Shown: piece after piece, positions 23,308 to 35,431 of the stretch
How the letters are laid out: each line of letters begins with the position of its first letter
Position numbering within the stretch: the first letter of the stretch is position 1
NCBI GenBank assembly: GCA_001931875.2
Contig: MSJH02000812.1
Location: forward strand, 496,001 to 560,000
Reading direction: 5' to 3'
Length of the DNA: 64,000 nt
Origin: Byssochlamys sp. IMV 00236
Lineage: Eukaryota; Ascomycota; Eurotiomycetes; Eurotiales; Thermoascaceae
Notes under the pieces: model-generated
The model's input: only the letters and a program-made list of their open reading frames with translations
Databases searched by the model: none
What the model was told of the DNA's origin: nothing
Position numbers and translations under genes: made by a program

Positions 23308-23865
23308 GAGGTTGATGTTGTTGCTATACTCGATATCGTCTTTGCTTGTTTACTCTTGTTACATACAATCATCATCATCGTTATGATATTGCGTAGCGGC
23401 TGCTGGTTAATACATCTGAAGGTTTCGCACTTCCCGACAGAGATTAAAAGACCTCGACAGGTTGATACATCATGTTGCATGTTGTTTTGACTGACACGTA
23501 TATAAAGTATAGTTGAGCAGATCAATAAATCTCCTAAGTGGATTGCTACTTTTTCTATCTAAATAATAATATATAGACCTATTCGATCAGAGATATAGTG
23601 GACTAACAATCACAATCCTGTGATCGACATCCGAAAAGGAGTCACTATCTATCAGAATAAACCATGATCCAACAGATAACAGAGGAGTAGGTGGATATGT
23701 CCAAATCATCAGGTATCATCATGATCGAGAACCACTGTCAAGCAAGACACAAACAAACAAAACAGCTTTACACACAAGTCAGCAGTCCAAGCGTTCATGT
23801 CCCAAGGTCAAATGTAATCATCCTGTCATAAGTCCTCGGTCATTGAAAACCAAATAAATCGTCGT
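23308..23865. other. 3' intergenic region between convergent genes
   Basis: About 560 bp of AT-rich DNA between the acyltransferase (+) and ENA ATPase (-) stop codons. No gene seen. Confidence 0.6.
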
Positions 23866-26800
23866 TTAAACGCGCTCCACGAATTGAGCATTTCCAGTAT
23901 TCTTCCTCGTGCTGGGGCTCTTCATGCTATCCAAGCCAAGACTCTTGCCACTCGTCCCGGTGAACGTTCTCGCAATGGTGAAGAAGCCCTGTCTTAAACC
24001 GAGTTCATGCCCAATCTTCCTGTGACCTTCAGATCCATGGCCGTAGTCTTCGCCTTCGGCAAACCAGCCAGTGTACCGCTTGACGGACTTCCAGGCCTCG
24101 ATACCAAGGAAGAAGATAATGAGTCCGCCGAATGAAAGGCCCCATTCCCAGCTAATTCCTTGATGCTTGAAGACACGAGTATTCAAACCGGGGATATATA
24201 TGGCAGGGAAAACAGAGATTGCGCCAATGACGACGGCCCAGAAGAGGAACTGGTTCTCCCAAACGTCGTGGAAGAAAGGGAAGGCCTTGAGGCCACGGTC
24301 TTCGCTACGGTCACGCACGGGATCCAGATTGAAAATGCTATTTCGGAGATGTTTGAATTCCCATGCGGAGATGAGGATCTGCCAGGTGAGTTCGGCAAAG
24401 ACTGCGGCACGAGCACGGAAGACGATCTTGCATGAAGCGGATTCGTTGCCGTTGCAGTCGACTCCTAGAGCATCTTGCCCGTTGCCAACACCGTATACTA
24501 TGATGACGAAGGTAAGTAATGTGGTGGTACCCATAATAAGGCCATACACCAACATGTCTGTGATGATCTGCCATGTGAAAACACCCTTCTTGGTATCATG
24601 TGGTGGACGATGCATTATAGATGCTGAAGCTTTCTCGCGCCCAAGCCCAAAGGCAGGGAATGAGGATGTCAACATATTGATCCAGAGAATCTGCAGAGGC
24701 GAGAGAGGGAAGACGGAAACTCCCTGTCGATCCTGGAAAGCAAGACCGACGACCAGAAGAACAACTTCGCCCACATTCGAGGTAAGGAGATGGAGTATGA
24801 ACTTCTGGATGTTATCGAACATGCGTCTGCCTTCTTCAATAGCGTTGACAATGCTGGCAAAGTTATCGTCTGTGAGTACAATATCGGAAGCGGATTTTGC
24901 AACATCAGATCCTCCCATGCCCATGGCAATACCAACGTCGGAAGCCTGGAGAGAAGGAGCATCATTGACACCATCACCGGTCATGGCGCAGTAGCGCTTG
25001 CGGCGATGGAGAGCAGCGATCATGCGGGTCTTCGTATCAGGAGCGCAACGTGCGATGACGAGGGGCAGTGTGGGCAGGGCGTCAATTTGTTCCTCAGTCA
25101 TACCGTCAAATTCAGCTGCCGTTTTGACGAGCGAAGCTGCCTCCTCAGCGGACATGGTCCCGGCATTCTTCGGGATAATACCGACCTCTTTCGCAATAGC
25201 ACTCGCAGTGGAAGGGTGGTCACCGGTGAGCATATGAACTCGAATACCAGCAGTCGTACATTCTAGATCCGTCAGTAAAGTCAAATATCACATAAAGGAA
25301 TCCAGCTCTGTTAGTAACTCACCTTTTACAGCGCCCTTAGTCTCCAGTCGTGGTGGATCATACAGACCAGCCAAACCCAGCAGCGTCAAGTCCGACTCAA
25401 TATCCTCTCTTGAGATATCTTCTCCTTTTGCGTCTCCAGGTGCCTGCTTCTGAGCAACAGCAAGGACACGGAGACCTTGATCAGCCAAGAAGCTCATTTG
25501 CTCCAGGACCAGTTCCTTCATCTCAGAAGTCATCTGCTGCCGGTGCGCACCAGCGCCGACGGTCGTACATAAATCCAATATACGTTCTACGGCTCCTTTG
25601 GTGAAGACCATGGCACCATTATCGCCGTTTCTTTGGTAGATGACAGACATGCGCTTCACAGTACTATCGAACGGGTATTCAGCAAGCTGTTTCCAGCCCC
25701 TTTCGCTCTCGAGCACTTTCTTTCCAAAGCTGAACCGATGAGCAAAGACTTGCAATGCGATCTCTGTGGGATCGCCCATTGTCTTCCACTTGTTTGAATC
25801 GGCATCATGACGAACAGTGGCAAGGTTACAAAGAGCGGCAGCGTGGAGGAAAGACTCCAGTTCGGGAACGATTTCCGGAAGAGGAGGATTATCACCATTA
25901 GAATATTCTTTCTCGTTAACCTTTTCATCTGCATGGAGCTGGTCCTTCTCCCGCTTTTCAGGCGGAAGTTCGAACTTCAAAGCAGCAGCACTTCGCGACT
26001 GATCTCGCTCTGAACGCTGACGCTCTTGTTCCTCTTCAGCTTCTTTCTTCGAAGCCGGGGCCTGTCCCAGAGAGACAGTACCGCGAGTCGGATCATTGGC
26101 ATCATCTGCGTTGCTGAGACTGTAAATCCCAACACCGGGGATCCAGGCCTTGCGCGTGATCATCTGGCCTTGAGTGAGCGTTCCTGTCTTGTCAGAGCAG
26201 ATGTTCGTAATGCCACCAAGTGCTTCAAGAGCCGACAGCTGTCTCACGACCACTCGCTTCTTGCGCATCTCCGTCATTCCAACAACCATAGTGATGGTCA
26301 AAACGGCAATCAGGGACTCGGGGATGATAGCAATTCCTACATTCGTTAGCTCAGGACGAGGATGGTTCTTGAAGCAAGAGACGAAAACATACCGGTAGAG
26401 ATAGCATAGATTGCAACCTCATTTGTCACATTGAACTTGTTCACTCCAAAGACAATGATAGCTAGGATGATAGCACACCCAAAAAGAGTGTACGCCAACT
26501 TGCTCAACTTGATCTGCAACGGCGTACCCTCAGTCAGACCTAAGAATTTACCAACACCATCCCAGATCCGAAGAGACAGACCCTTGACAGGCTGGAAATG
26601 GCCACCCTTCTTCCGGGACAAAGAGCGGTTTGGCTTCCTCTTCTTTCCCTGCATGGACTGTGCGATCTTGCCAATTTCCGTGAACATGCCCGTGAAGACA
26701 ACAATGCCGCGACCACGGCCTTTCGTCACGGTCGAAGAAGAATAGGCCATGTTGAGGCGGTCACCTACACCTGTGGAAAGCTCATCCTTGTCCGTGGTGT

Positions 26801-27789
26801 CAAAGTCTGCCTCTTTGGCAACGGGGATAGCTTCACCAGTAAGGATTTTCTCGTCGCACTCGAGGTTCATGCATTCGAAAATACGGAGGTCAGCGGGGAC
26901 GGTGTCGCCTGTCTTGATCAGGACAATGTCTCCAGGGACGACTTCGCCTGATGGGATAGTGGTCGTCTGTCCATTGCGAATGACTGTTGCAGAGGGAGAG
27001 GAAAGGGATCGCAGGGAGTCCATTTTCTTTTCAGCTTGGAATTCTTGGAAGAATCCAATAAGGACGTTAGCCACGATGACGGCGGTGATGACTCCGCCTT
27101 CGATGTAGTCCGAGACACCGTATGCGAGGGCCATGGCGAGAATAAGAACCTGTTCATCATCGGGAGTTCGTTAGCAAGAGTTCAAGTATGGTATCCGTAG
27201 TTTCAGGAGGAAGAGCCCAGAGTTGAGATGTGTTCAACTCTCCATGAGCGGCACAGTAAATATACTTCCGACAGATGGAAAGTGAGCAGAATGAAAGAAA
27301 TGGAGCACAGTGCTTTTGATCGTAATCGGACCATTCCAATGTACCATAAGATTGATTTTCTTCTCCTGTCGAATTGCTATGGCAATCTATATGGAAACAC
27401 CAGACAATTCCCTCTGGGGAGCCCAACAATAAAGGAAGAACAAGAGAAACTGAAATAGTATCGACCATCTAACTACTCCCACACTATACGCCTCTGAGAG
27501 AGCATAACATGACCACAAACCACCCATAAAAAAAAACAGAGAAGAACTAGCAACTCACCATAATCATCGCATTAGAAATCTGCTTTCCCAGAATCGAATA
27601 CCACTTAACAGCGCCTTCGCCTTCCAGCCTATTAGGTCCATAACGCTGCTGGAGTTCCTGCACCTGAGTGTCCGAGAGACCATTCTCCATATCCGTTCGG
27701 AGAAAGCTCGTCGTCTCCTCGACGGACATCAAGAAGGGATGTCTCTCGAAGCCCTGCTTACGGGAGGCATCTTTCTTTGAACCACTCAT
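23866..27789 (-). CDS. ENA1: P-type Na+/K+ efflux ATPase, ENA type (subfamily IID)
   Basis: Exons 27789-27559, 27149-26393, 26336-25323 and 25262-23866 give 1132 residues, normal for the family. The ATG at 27789 (MSGSKKDASRK) follows a non-ATG frame extension and begins the expected cytosolic N-domain (FERHPFLMSVEETTSFL). Landmarks in order: the actuator loop ILTGEAIPV, membrane helices near IYAISTGIAIIPESLIAV, phosphorylation motif SDKTGTLTQG with Asp378, nucleotide-binding domain, MLTGDHPSTASAIA and AMTGDGVNDAPSL, then the C-terminal membrane helices. ENA pumps expel Na+ or K+ at the plasma membrane at high salt or high pH. Intron 1 (409 bp) is long for this genome; the rest are about 56-60 bp. 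Upstream sequence carries several GCCAAG PacC-type sites, agreeing with alkaline induction. Confidence in identity is very high; the intron 1 borders are the least certain. Confidence 0.95.
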
Positions 27790-27837
27790 GATAAATCGTG
27801 ATTTAGACTTGTTCACTTGATGATGGTGCCGTTTCTC

Positions 27838-28339
27838 CTTGGCCTGTTTGCGTATAGCCTTGGGGGACCGGAGTCGATGATGCTGGTACTCATAAAAGAG
27901 GGTACGTCCTTGGATCGGATAGAAGATAGTTAATCTCGGTGATATATTCGTATAATATCAGAAAACGAACGAATAATTCAATCTCGGCCGTTATTTATTC
28001 AGGAGAAAGAAATTACAACCCCCCAAAAACAAGAAAGAAGCGGGGTACCAACCGCCTCTTATATAGACCTACCTTTTCTCCTTATCTTCAATCCTCAATG
28101 GCCTGACGCACTGAGATGCCTAGAACTCTGTTCCGAACCAAGGCTCCATTATCCAAGGAATAACGTTCCGTGATTCTGGGTACGTATATCCGCAAGCGTG
28201 CCAATATGAACCATTATCAACAGCCAAGAAAAGCTCGTATATCATCCGACCGTTCGCACAGACGCTCTTCGATCTTACTGGCCAATAGACCAACAGGCGG
28301 AGAGTATGGATTATCTTATCTTGGCTCTTGGCTCTTGGC
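27838..28339 (-). promoter_or_regulatory. Cluster of PacC-type GCCAAG sites upstream of ENA
   Basis: GCCAAG, the consensus bound by the pH regulator PacC/Rim101 in Aspergillus, occurs on the minus strand at 27838-27843 and as three copies with a 7-bp period at 28320-28325, 28327-28332 and 28334-28339. One plus-strand copy is at 28223-28228. The triple lies about 530-550 bp upstream of the ATG at 27789. ENA ATPases are known alkaline-pH-induced targets of this pathway in fungi. The sites are seen directly; the regulation is inferred. Confidence 0.65.
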
Positions 28340-29894
28340 GCAGGCGGCGGAAAGACGGCGGACTTGCCTAGATGAGGGGGGCCTTCGGAAACTTGTCCGC
28401 TAACATAATGCCGGTTTCTAGTGCGTTGAACTACGGTTCTCCTGTGGTGGTTATGGGTGCCGCGGAGAAGTAACTCCGGGTCTGTCGAACTCTAAACAAT
28501 CATGACTCTTGCATTTTCGCCCCTGTGAAGAAGAAGAGTCAGAAGAAATGGAAATCATTCCAGAGATATGGATAATTCATTGATTCCATCTCAGAGATAT
28601 TCTCTATCACTGATATATAGATCTATCTATCTCAAATAAACAAGATGATAAGCCGCCGAATCAAGCAACGGAACAGCATGTGCTTATCCCCAGAAATACT
28701 ATAGTTACTATAGGCATAACACTATATAAGAAAAAGAATATTGATAAGAGACCTGAATATGCCGACATTGAATTGCATAATTGCATAATTGCATCAACGG
28801 CTTAAGGCACAGTGCCCCAGAAGAGTTCCAAGAAGTAGTTCCATGGAACAACGATAACTATCAGCATAGTGCCAACATCCCCAAGCCCCGCGTTACCAAT
28901 GATACACCCACGCGGGGAAGCGTCATGGAGATGATGGTATTTGTCAGTCGACAAACTCCTAACTAGTTGGTCGGAGCTGGCTCTCCAACCAGAAATACCA
29001 TGTCGCAACCGGTCGGACGTCGGAGGTTCCCATTTTCCACGACGGCGCCAAGGCCATGCCAAGCCCGCCGCTCGCCACGCCGAGAAGTCCGGAGAGGAGC
29101 GGGCGCTTTTGGTCTTCCTTCCCACCAATGTGCGGTGGGCAGGAGGCGAGATAGTCCTTGTTAGGCAGTTTGTACGCGGCATCTCGCATACAATATGGTG
29201 AAGAGGATATGCATGTGTATCTTTTTGTCTGGAAAGCCTGTTGTGTAGATAAAGGAGCAATGTTGACTGTGAATAATTCCTTCGTGTTACTACCACAGCG
29301 GGTCTTACCCACGACTAAATGGAGGATATTGCAGAATAGCTTATTCAGAGAAGAGATGGATTGTTGGTATATTGTACTGTCTGCTTATATTAACAATACA
29401 GGATGAGGGCACAGCTCAGATCGGCTGAATAATTCGCTTGAGCGATAATGCCAGCCGCATGGAGAAGACTGTTTTGATGCTATGCTCATCGCTTTTTGAG
29501 AAGTATGTACATACGTGTCTCTCAGCACAATGGATCAGTTAGAAACTGTCGCTAAGGCTGCCACAGACAACGGATAGTGTTGATCACCACGAATGGGAGA
29601 CTGAACAGGGAAATGAATTGTGGTGTCTGCACTGTATGTCATGGATATCTTCGGAGACCACCAGTGTCACAATAGTGCCCCCAGTAGTGTCTGCACTTCT
29701 CTGGTCGGCTCGAAGTCTAGCATGCATCTCTATCAAATGACACGCCTGACCAAGGTCTAGTACGGCCATCTGGAGTACATTCCATCGCAGATGAATATGC
29801 TAAAATCTGGATTCGACTGGAGATAGGTCTAAGGAAGGACCCGACGTCACGTCGATCGTTTCTCAAGAATGCAGGCTCGTTCCCTTTAAATCTC
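28340..29894. other. Intergenic region between ENA promoter and ETP1 3' end
   Basis: About 1.5 kb without a credible gene. Minus-strand frames near 28800-29312 have no domain character. A short ATTGCATA tandem (three units) lies at 28772-28796. Confidence 0.5.
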
Positions 29895-32094
29895 CTATCT
29901 CTTGCCTTTCCCTCTGTTCTTCTTCTTCTTGGAACTTTCTGCCTCTGGGATACTTATTGTTCCCTCAACCACGTCTTCACTTTGGTTTTTCAGCCTTTCC
30001 GATCCGCTGATAAAGAAGGTGAGGTCGCGGTTCTGTTCGCTCAAGTCCGCATTCTCAGCCTTGAGCTTTTCTACCTCTGCAGTCAGGAATTCGACGCGCT
30101 GCATCAGACTCTCGTTCATAGTCTTCTCTTCACGCCACTCCTTTTCCATTTTGCGCGCCATGCCCTCGAATTTCTCTGCTCGCTTCTCCGCCCGGGTCTT
30201 ATCGCGCTCGAGGCCGGGAATAGTCTCGTGGGTCAAAGTATCGTACTGTTGTTGTAGGCTCGTCAGACTTGCAGTGGCTTTTTCAGCAGCCTCCTGCGCC
30301 GCTGATGCAGCATTGCTCGCTTGCGACGCTTTATCGGCTGCACGTTCGAGAATTTCTTCAAAGTACGCACGTTGACTCTCAAGTTGACTGGTAAGAAGGT
30401 GCGTGTACTCGACACTCATGTTCTCCAGCTTTTCGCGCGGCACGGCGTCTTCCCAGTCTGGCGGATCGAGCGCACTGTCATCAGCGGCAGGCAATTCGAC
30501 AAGCTTGCCGTCAGTCTTGCTTTGAATGATGCGATGCACGTAACCATCGCCCACGTAATCCCAAACCCGTTGTGTGGCAAGGTCCATGGCGAAGGCGTGA
30601 GACGTCTGCTTGAAGTGAGCAAATGCGTGAGCACCATCGTAACGGCCGCAGCCAATATTTCCGCATATCAGGCACAGCCAAAGATTTAGTTCTGAATGAC
30701 AGACACTGCATTCGCAGGGCCCCTCGCCCAAATCCAAGCTCTGGCGTCTTGCTAAACCATCCTGCGTATATCGACACACTGGACATCCGCTCCCTTTCCA
30801 TTTTTGTAGGCAGGTACAGTGGAAGACATGTTGGCATATGATGGTTAATAACCCTGTCGTCTCGTCCATCCGTTCCAGACAGACAGGACAGGTTGGGAGC
30901 TCTATCAGCGAGGGGGTTGGCGGAGCGAGAGGTTTGCTGGAGAGAGAAGCGGTGGACAGAGAACTAGTTTGGCCTGTTAGGTTTGCCGTTGTTGACTGTG
31001 TAAGACTCCGATCGCCGGAGTCAGTAGCATCTGCAGTCACTGCCTGTATTTCGACCGTCTTCACGAAAACGACATGGCAGGTCTCGGGCTGAGAAATATC
31101 CACTTATCAGCATCTCAAGCTATCAACAAGCGCACATATGCTCTTGTAGACTCACCTCCATACTGTTAAACACCTTCCCATTCCACTCCCTCTGCCATTC
31201 TCTCGCCCTCCTCCCATTGCGGAACTTCATCAAAACCATGTAGCGATTGGCCCTAGCCGTCCGGATCATGCGGAAGTGACTGACATCGTCCCTGGTCCGC
31301 TCACCGACAAAGCCAAAGAAATCAGACGGTGACATATACGACGGTACTGCCAAGATACAGAGGGTCGTGCAGTCTTCATCTGGTGGCGTCGTCGACGAGC
31401 TTCGTCCCGCCCCGCCGTCTACTTGATAGTTGCTGCTCCCACCCAGTCGATCGCGGGGCTGTCGCGCGGCAGACGATCCCTTCAGCTCTGCCGGGTAGTC
31501 ATCTACACCGAGAGAGGGTGTCTCCTTAGCATCTCGGTACAGGTGCACGATACCCCAGACGCTGTCCGATACTTTCTGGTCTAGAGGAACGTATCGGCCC
31601 TTTGTATGCAGACCACCTAAGATATCCGTTCCAATGCCCGTGGTCACCGGATTGCTCCCAGCTAGACCTCTATCGCCCCGTTTCGACTGTGCTGTATTCT
31701 GTTCTGGTGGTACCATATCGATGCTCTCAATATACAACCTGTCCAATCTCAAGTCGTTGTTGATTGCGGTGAGAGTGTTCGGGGACTGAGTAACTGAGGG
31801 AGGAGGATGCGGGGGTATGTCCGTAACGGTCTCCGTGAAATCACTGCCGGATTGATACTGTGAAGCATTCACCACCTGTGGCGTCAGACATTGATCTCTG
31901 CGGCCGGATGCGCGCAGGCCGCGTCCTGAGGATTTGTGATGCCGTCGCTTCTGGAACGGAAGCAGAGCTTCACATGCAGATTCAAACGATAAGGATATCT
32001 GCGGGGAAGTCGTCTCGCTCTGATCAGCGTCAGCGGAACGGGATCGCTCGCAAGGAAGTAGCTCAAGCGATATATGATAAAAATATGAGGGCAT
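29895..32094 (-). CDS. ETP1: BRAP2/ETP1-type RING and UBP zinc-finger protein
   Basis: Two exons (32094-31156 and 31088-29895) joined across a 67-bp intron give 710 residues. The join FNSME/PETCHVVFV falls inside the BRAP2 RRM-like domain (TLCILAVPSYMSPSDFFGFV starts it at about residue 225). The RING finger spans about residues 380-418 (CPVCLERM ... CQHVFHCTC ... CPVC). The UBP-type zinc finger follows at about 437-490 (CSVCHSELNLWLCLICGNIGCGR, HAFAHFKQTSHAFAMDL). A long coiled coil covers about 540-680 and the C-terminus is Lys-rich. Human BRAP (IMP) is an E3 ligase that binds Ras-pathway scaffolds and ubiquitin tails; yeast Etp1 acts in ethanol stress and protein turnover. It lies directly upstream of the 3' end of polyubiquitin, same strand. 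The first 220 residues are poorly conserved and disordered. Confidence 0.93.
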
Positions 32095-32517
32095 CCCGGC
32101 GCCAGTTCATATTGCTGTCCGCGTCACAAAGTAGCTAGGCATTACTAGTTGGTGGGATAGCTCATTTCTGGGGTAGAGGAAACGGTTGGCACGTGACAGT
32201 ATGCAGGATGCCAAGCCTGCGATTACGATAAGCTATCGGACCGCCACGGTGGCGAAATAATGAAGCAACTACGAGCTTAGACTACGAGCGGCAAATGGCA
32301 AATCGCTACAGAAACAAAGATCTTCAGGGGTTATGCAGAATGAAGTCTATTCATTCGGGGTCTCAATAGTTTAAAAGTCCATGTATATGTTAGAGAAAGT
32401 GGGACGCGAAGGTCTCCCGAGTCATAAAAGCCGTCCAGACCATCCAAACGCCATGCAGGCCATGCAAATCCATAGCCGAATCATAACCGAAGACAAGCAA
32501 ACAGTATCATCAACCGC
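32095..32517. other. Spacer between polyubiquitin 3' end and ETP1 promoter
   Basis: About 420 bp containing the ETP1 promoter (side near 32094) and the 3' UTR of polyubiquitin. No open frame seen. Confidence 0.6.
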
Positions 32518-33554
<1,037 letters not shown>

Positions 33555-35431
33555 GATGACTATCGACGATAACGGAGTCTCTGTAGAAGGTAGGGGCTCT
33601 CTTGAGCGACTGAGGAGTGTGGAGAGATGGAAGAGTGAGAGTTGGAGTGGATGAAAGATGAAAGATGGAAGAAGAGGAAGAAGCAAAGAAGAAGGGTGAT
33701 GTCGGATCGATGGAGGGGAGGTTTAAGTAGGAGGAGGAGGTGGAGGCGAAGCCGGGCGGGTTAGTCAGAGCTGCCTAGGATGAGGAGACAGGCTGATACG
33801 GCGAGTGGCCACCGCTCACGGCAAGTGAACCTCGCAGCTGCCAGCAGTTTCCGGCCGACAGCTGGTCTCTGATAGGCGCGCGGCGAGTGCGTGGCTGGGG
33901 AAGCTGCTAGAAGCTTGCTGACCCAGGCAGTAACCAGAGGCATCCCAGAGCCTAAGGCCGTCACTACTAGGGACTATTAGAAGCAGGACCTTGGGGGGGA
34001 ACACTTCGATGGCCATGGCGCCGCTGACGCCATTCACTGCGCTCTCGCCGTGCTTCTGTCGTCGACTGTACTCTATCTCGCAGCATTCGAGATTATGGTT
34101 ATTAGTTATCATTGTCTCAATGCTGACTATGAAACTGGTCCAAGTCAACTACGACGTCTCCCGGCTGGATTGCGACACCCCCATCAGGTACCGACCCCCT
34201 CAAGGTTTCCCCTAGCCACAGACAGCCACAGGCAGGATCCCGAGGCCAAGATCGACACTGGACAGAGTGTCTGATTAACTAGTCTTGATGTCCTATTGAT
34301 GTCCTATTTTACAGTCGAACGATGCCAACATCGCCTGTCAGCAGATGCATGCATTCATCTCTGATCAACGGATGTCTGCTATCGTGACAATGACGTGGTG
34401 ACGCCTTATCGCCAGCAGACGCCGGTGGGCTTAGTGGACACGGGAACGGGCATTGGCGCAGATTACGGATCCGTTATGCTCGACGATTACGGAAACCTCC
34501 GACTATCTACTACTGCCTTAGTTGATCACTAGCGCTTCTCCGTTCTCTGCCCCCAGTCCTCACCGCTGCCACGACCTTACGACACTAGATCTACGAGACT
34601 AGCTCTCCAAATAGATGCACTTGTAGGATGTGACCACATCTTTGCAATGCGGGAGCTCCTGGTACTTCGCCAGGGTGATCGTAGCAGGGATGGAGTCTGT
34701 TACTACTGAATAACGCCTGGGACACAGGTTCAACACGCTAGGAATAGAATCGATATTGATGTCTTCGTCATATGTAACTGTCGAGCCATCCAGGCTCGTC
34801 ACGATCTGTCCAAGATCCAGATTGTGGCCATGCCCAGCACGTCCGCCGCCAGGGCTGTCTCATTGTACTTTTTTCTCTTTTTTTGCCTGCCGGACGGCCT
34901 CTCGGGCCACAGCAACCAACGACCCCGAGCCCTGGAGATCGCCTTTTCCAAAACAACAAAAAAAAAGGAAGAAAAAAAAAGGAAAACAAAGCAGGTGAAA
35001 GTCAACGCTCAATGCACATTAAATCAAGAGAGAAAAAAAAAAACACAGCAGCTGAAAAGAAATGAATAAGCAGAACAAATCAATAACACATCGCATCAAC
35101 TATACGCCGTAGATGAACTGGTTCGTGACCTCTGACCGTACAAAGTCATAACGTTCGTGATCCTCGTCGCTGCTGTTCGGAAAACATCTTGCGAGAAATA
35201 TATGTCACTGCGAAGCAGAAGTAGAATCGGAAGGTCACGGAGAGCAAAGAAAACGGGAAAAGGAGAAGGAAAGAGCGCTTGAACGACGGCAGGACTCCGG
35301 TAGGCGCCGCAAAAATAATCGAAAGACGATCAAATCTCATACGGATCATATCGTGCCATAATATGCGGAGGCCATAACAAAAACTACATCAGTCGTCTCT
35401 CCATAATGCTTCGTATCGGGGCATGTTTTTT
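33555..35431. other. Intergenic region upstream of polyubiquitin
   Basis: About 1.9 kb. The first 200 bases form the polyubiquitin promoter and leader. From about 34870 to 34600 on the minus strand are two overlapping protein-like frames (ALAADVLGMATIWILDRS and VTSLDGSTVTYDEDINID), too short and shifted to call a gene. From 34868 to 35045 there are poly-T and poly-A runs. Confidence 0.5.
34940..35045. repeat. A-rich low-complexity tract
   Basis: A string of AAAAAAAGGAAG-like runs. Lysine-rich open frames over it are compositional artefacts. Confidence 0.8.

Noticed and set aside
21700..23310. Secondary-metabolite cluster around the acyltransferase
   Set aside because: No PKS, NRPS, terpene cyclase, P450 or cluster regulator lies beside it; neighbours are an HNH protein and an ion pump.
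28802..29312. Minus-strand frames of 117-164 codons between ENA and ETP1
   Set aside because: Overlapping frames with no family resemblance and no splice or promoter context.
33555..33980. Heat-shock element array at the polyubiquitin promoter
   Set aside because: Scattered GAA and TTC triplets occur but not with the alternating 5-bp spacing required.
34756..35069. Lys-rich and Phe-rich frames
   Set aside because: Produced by poly-A/poly-T runs at 34868-35045.
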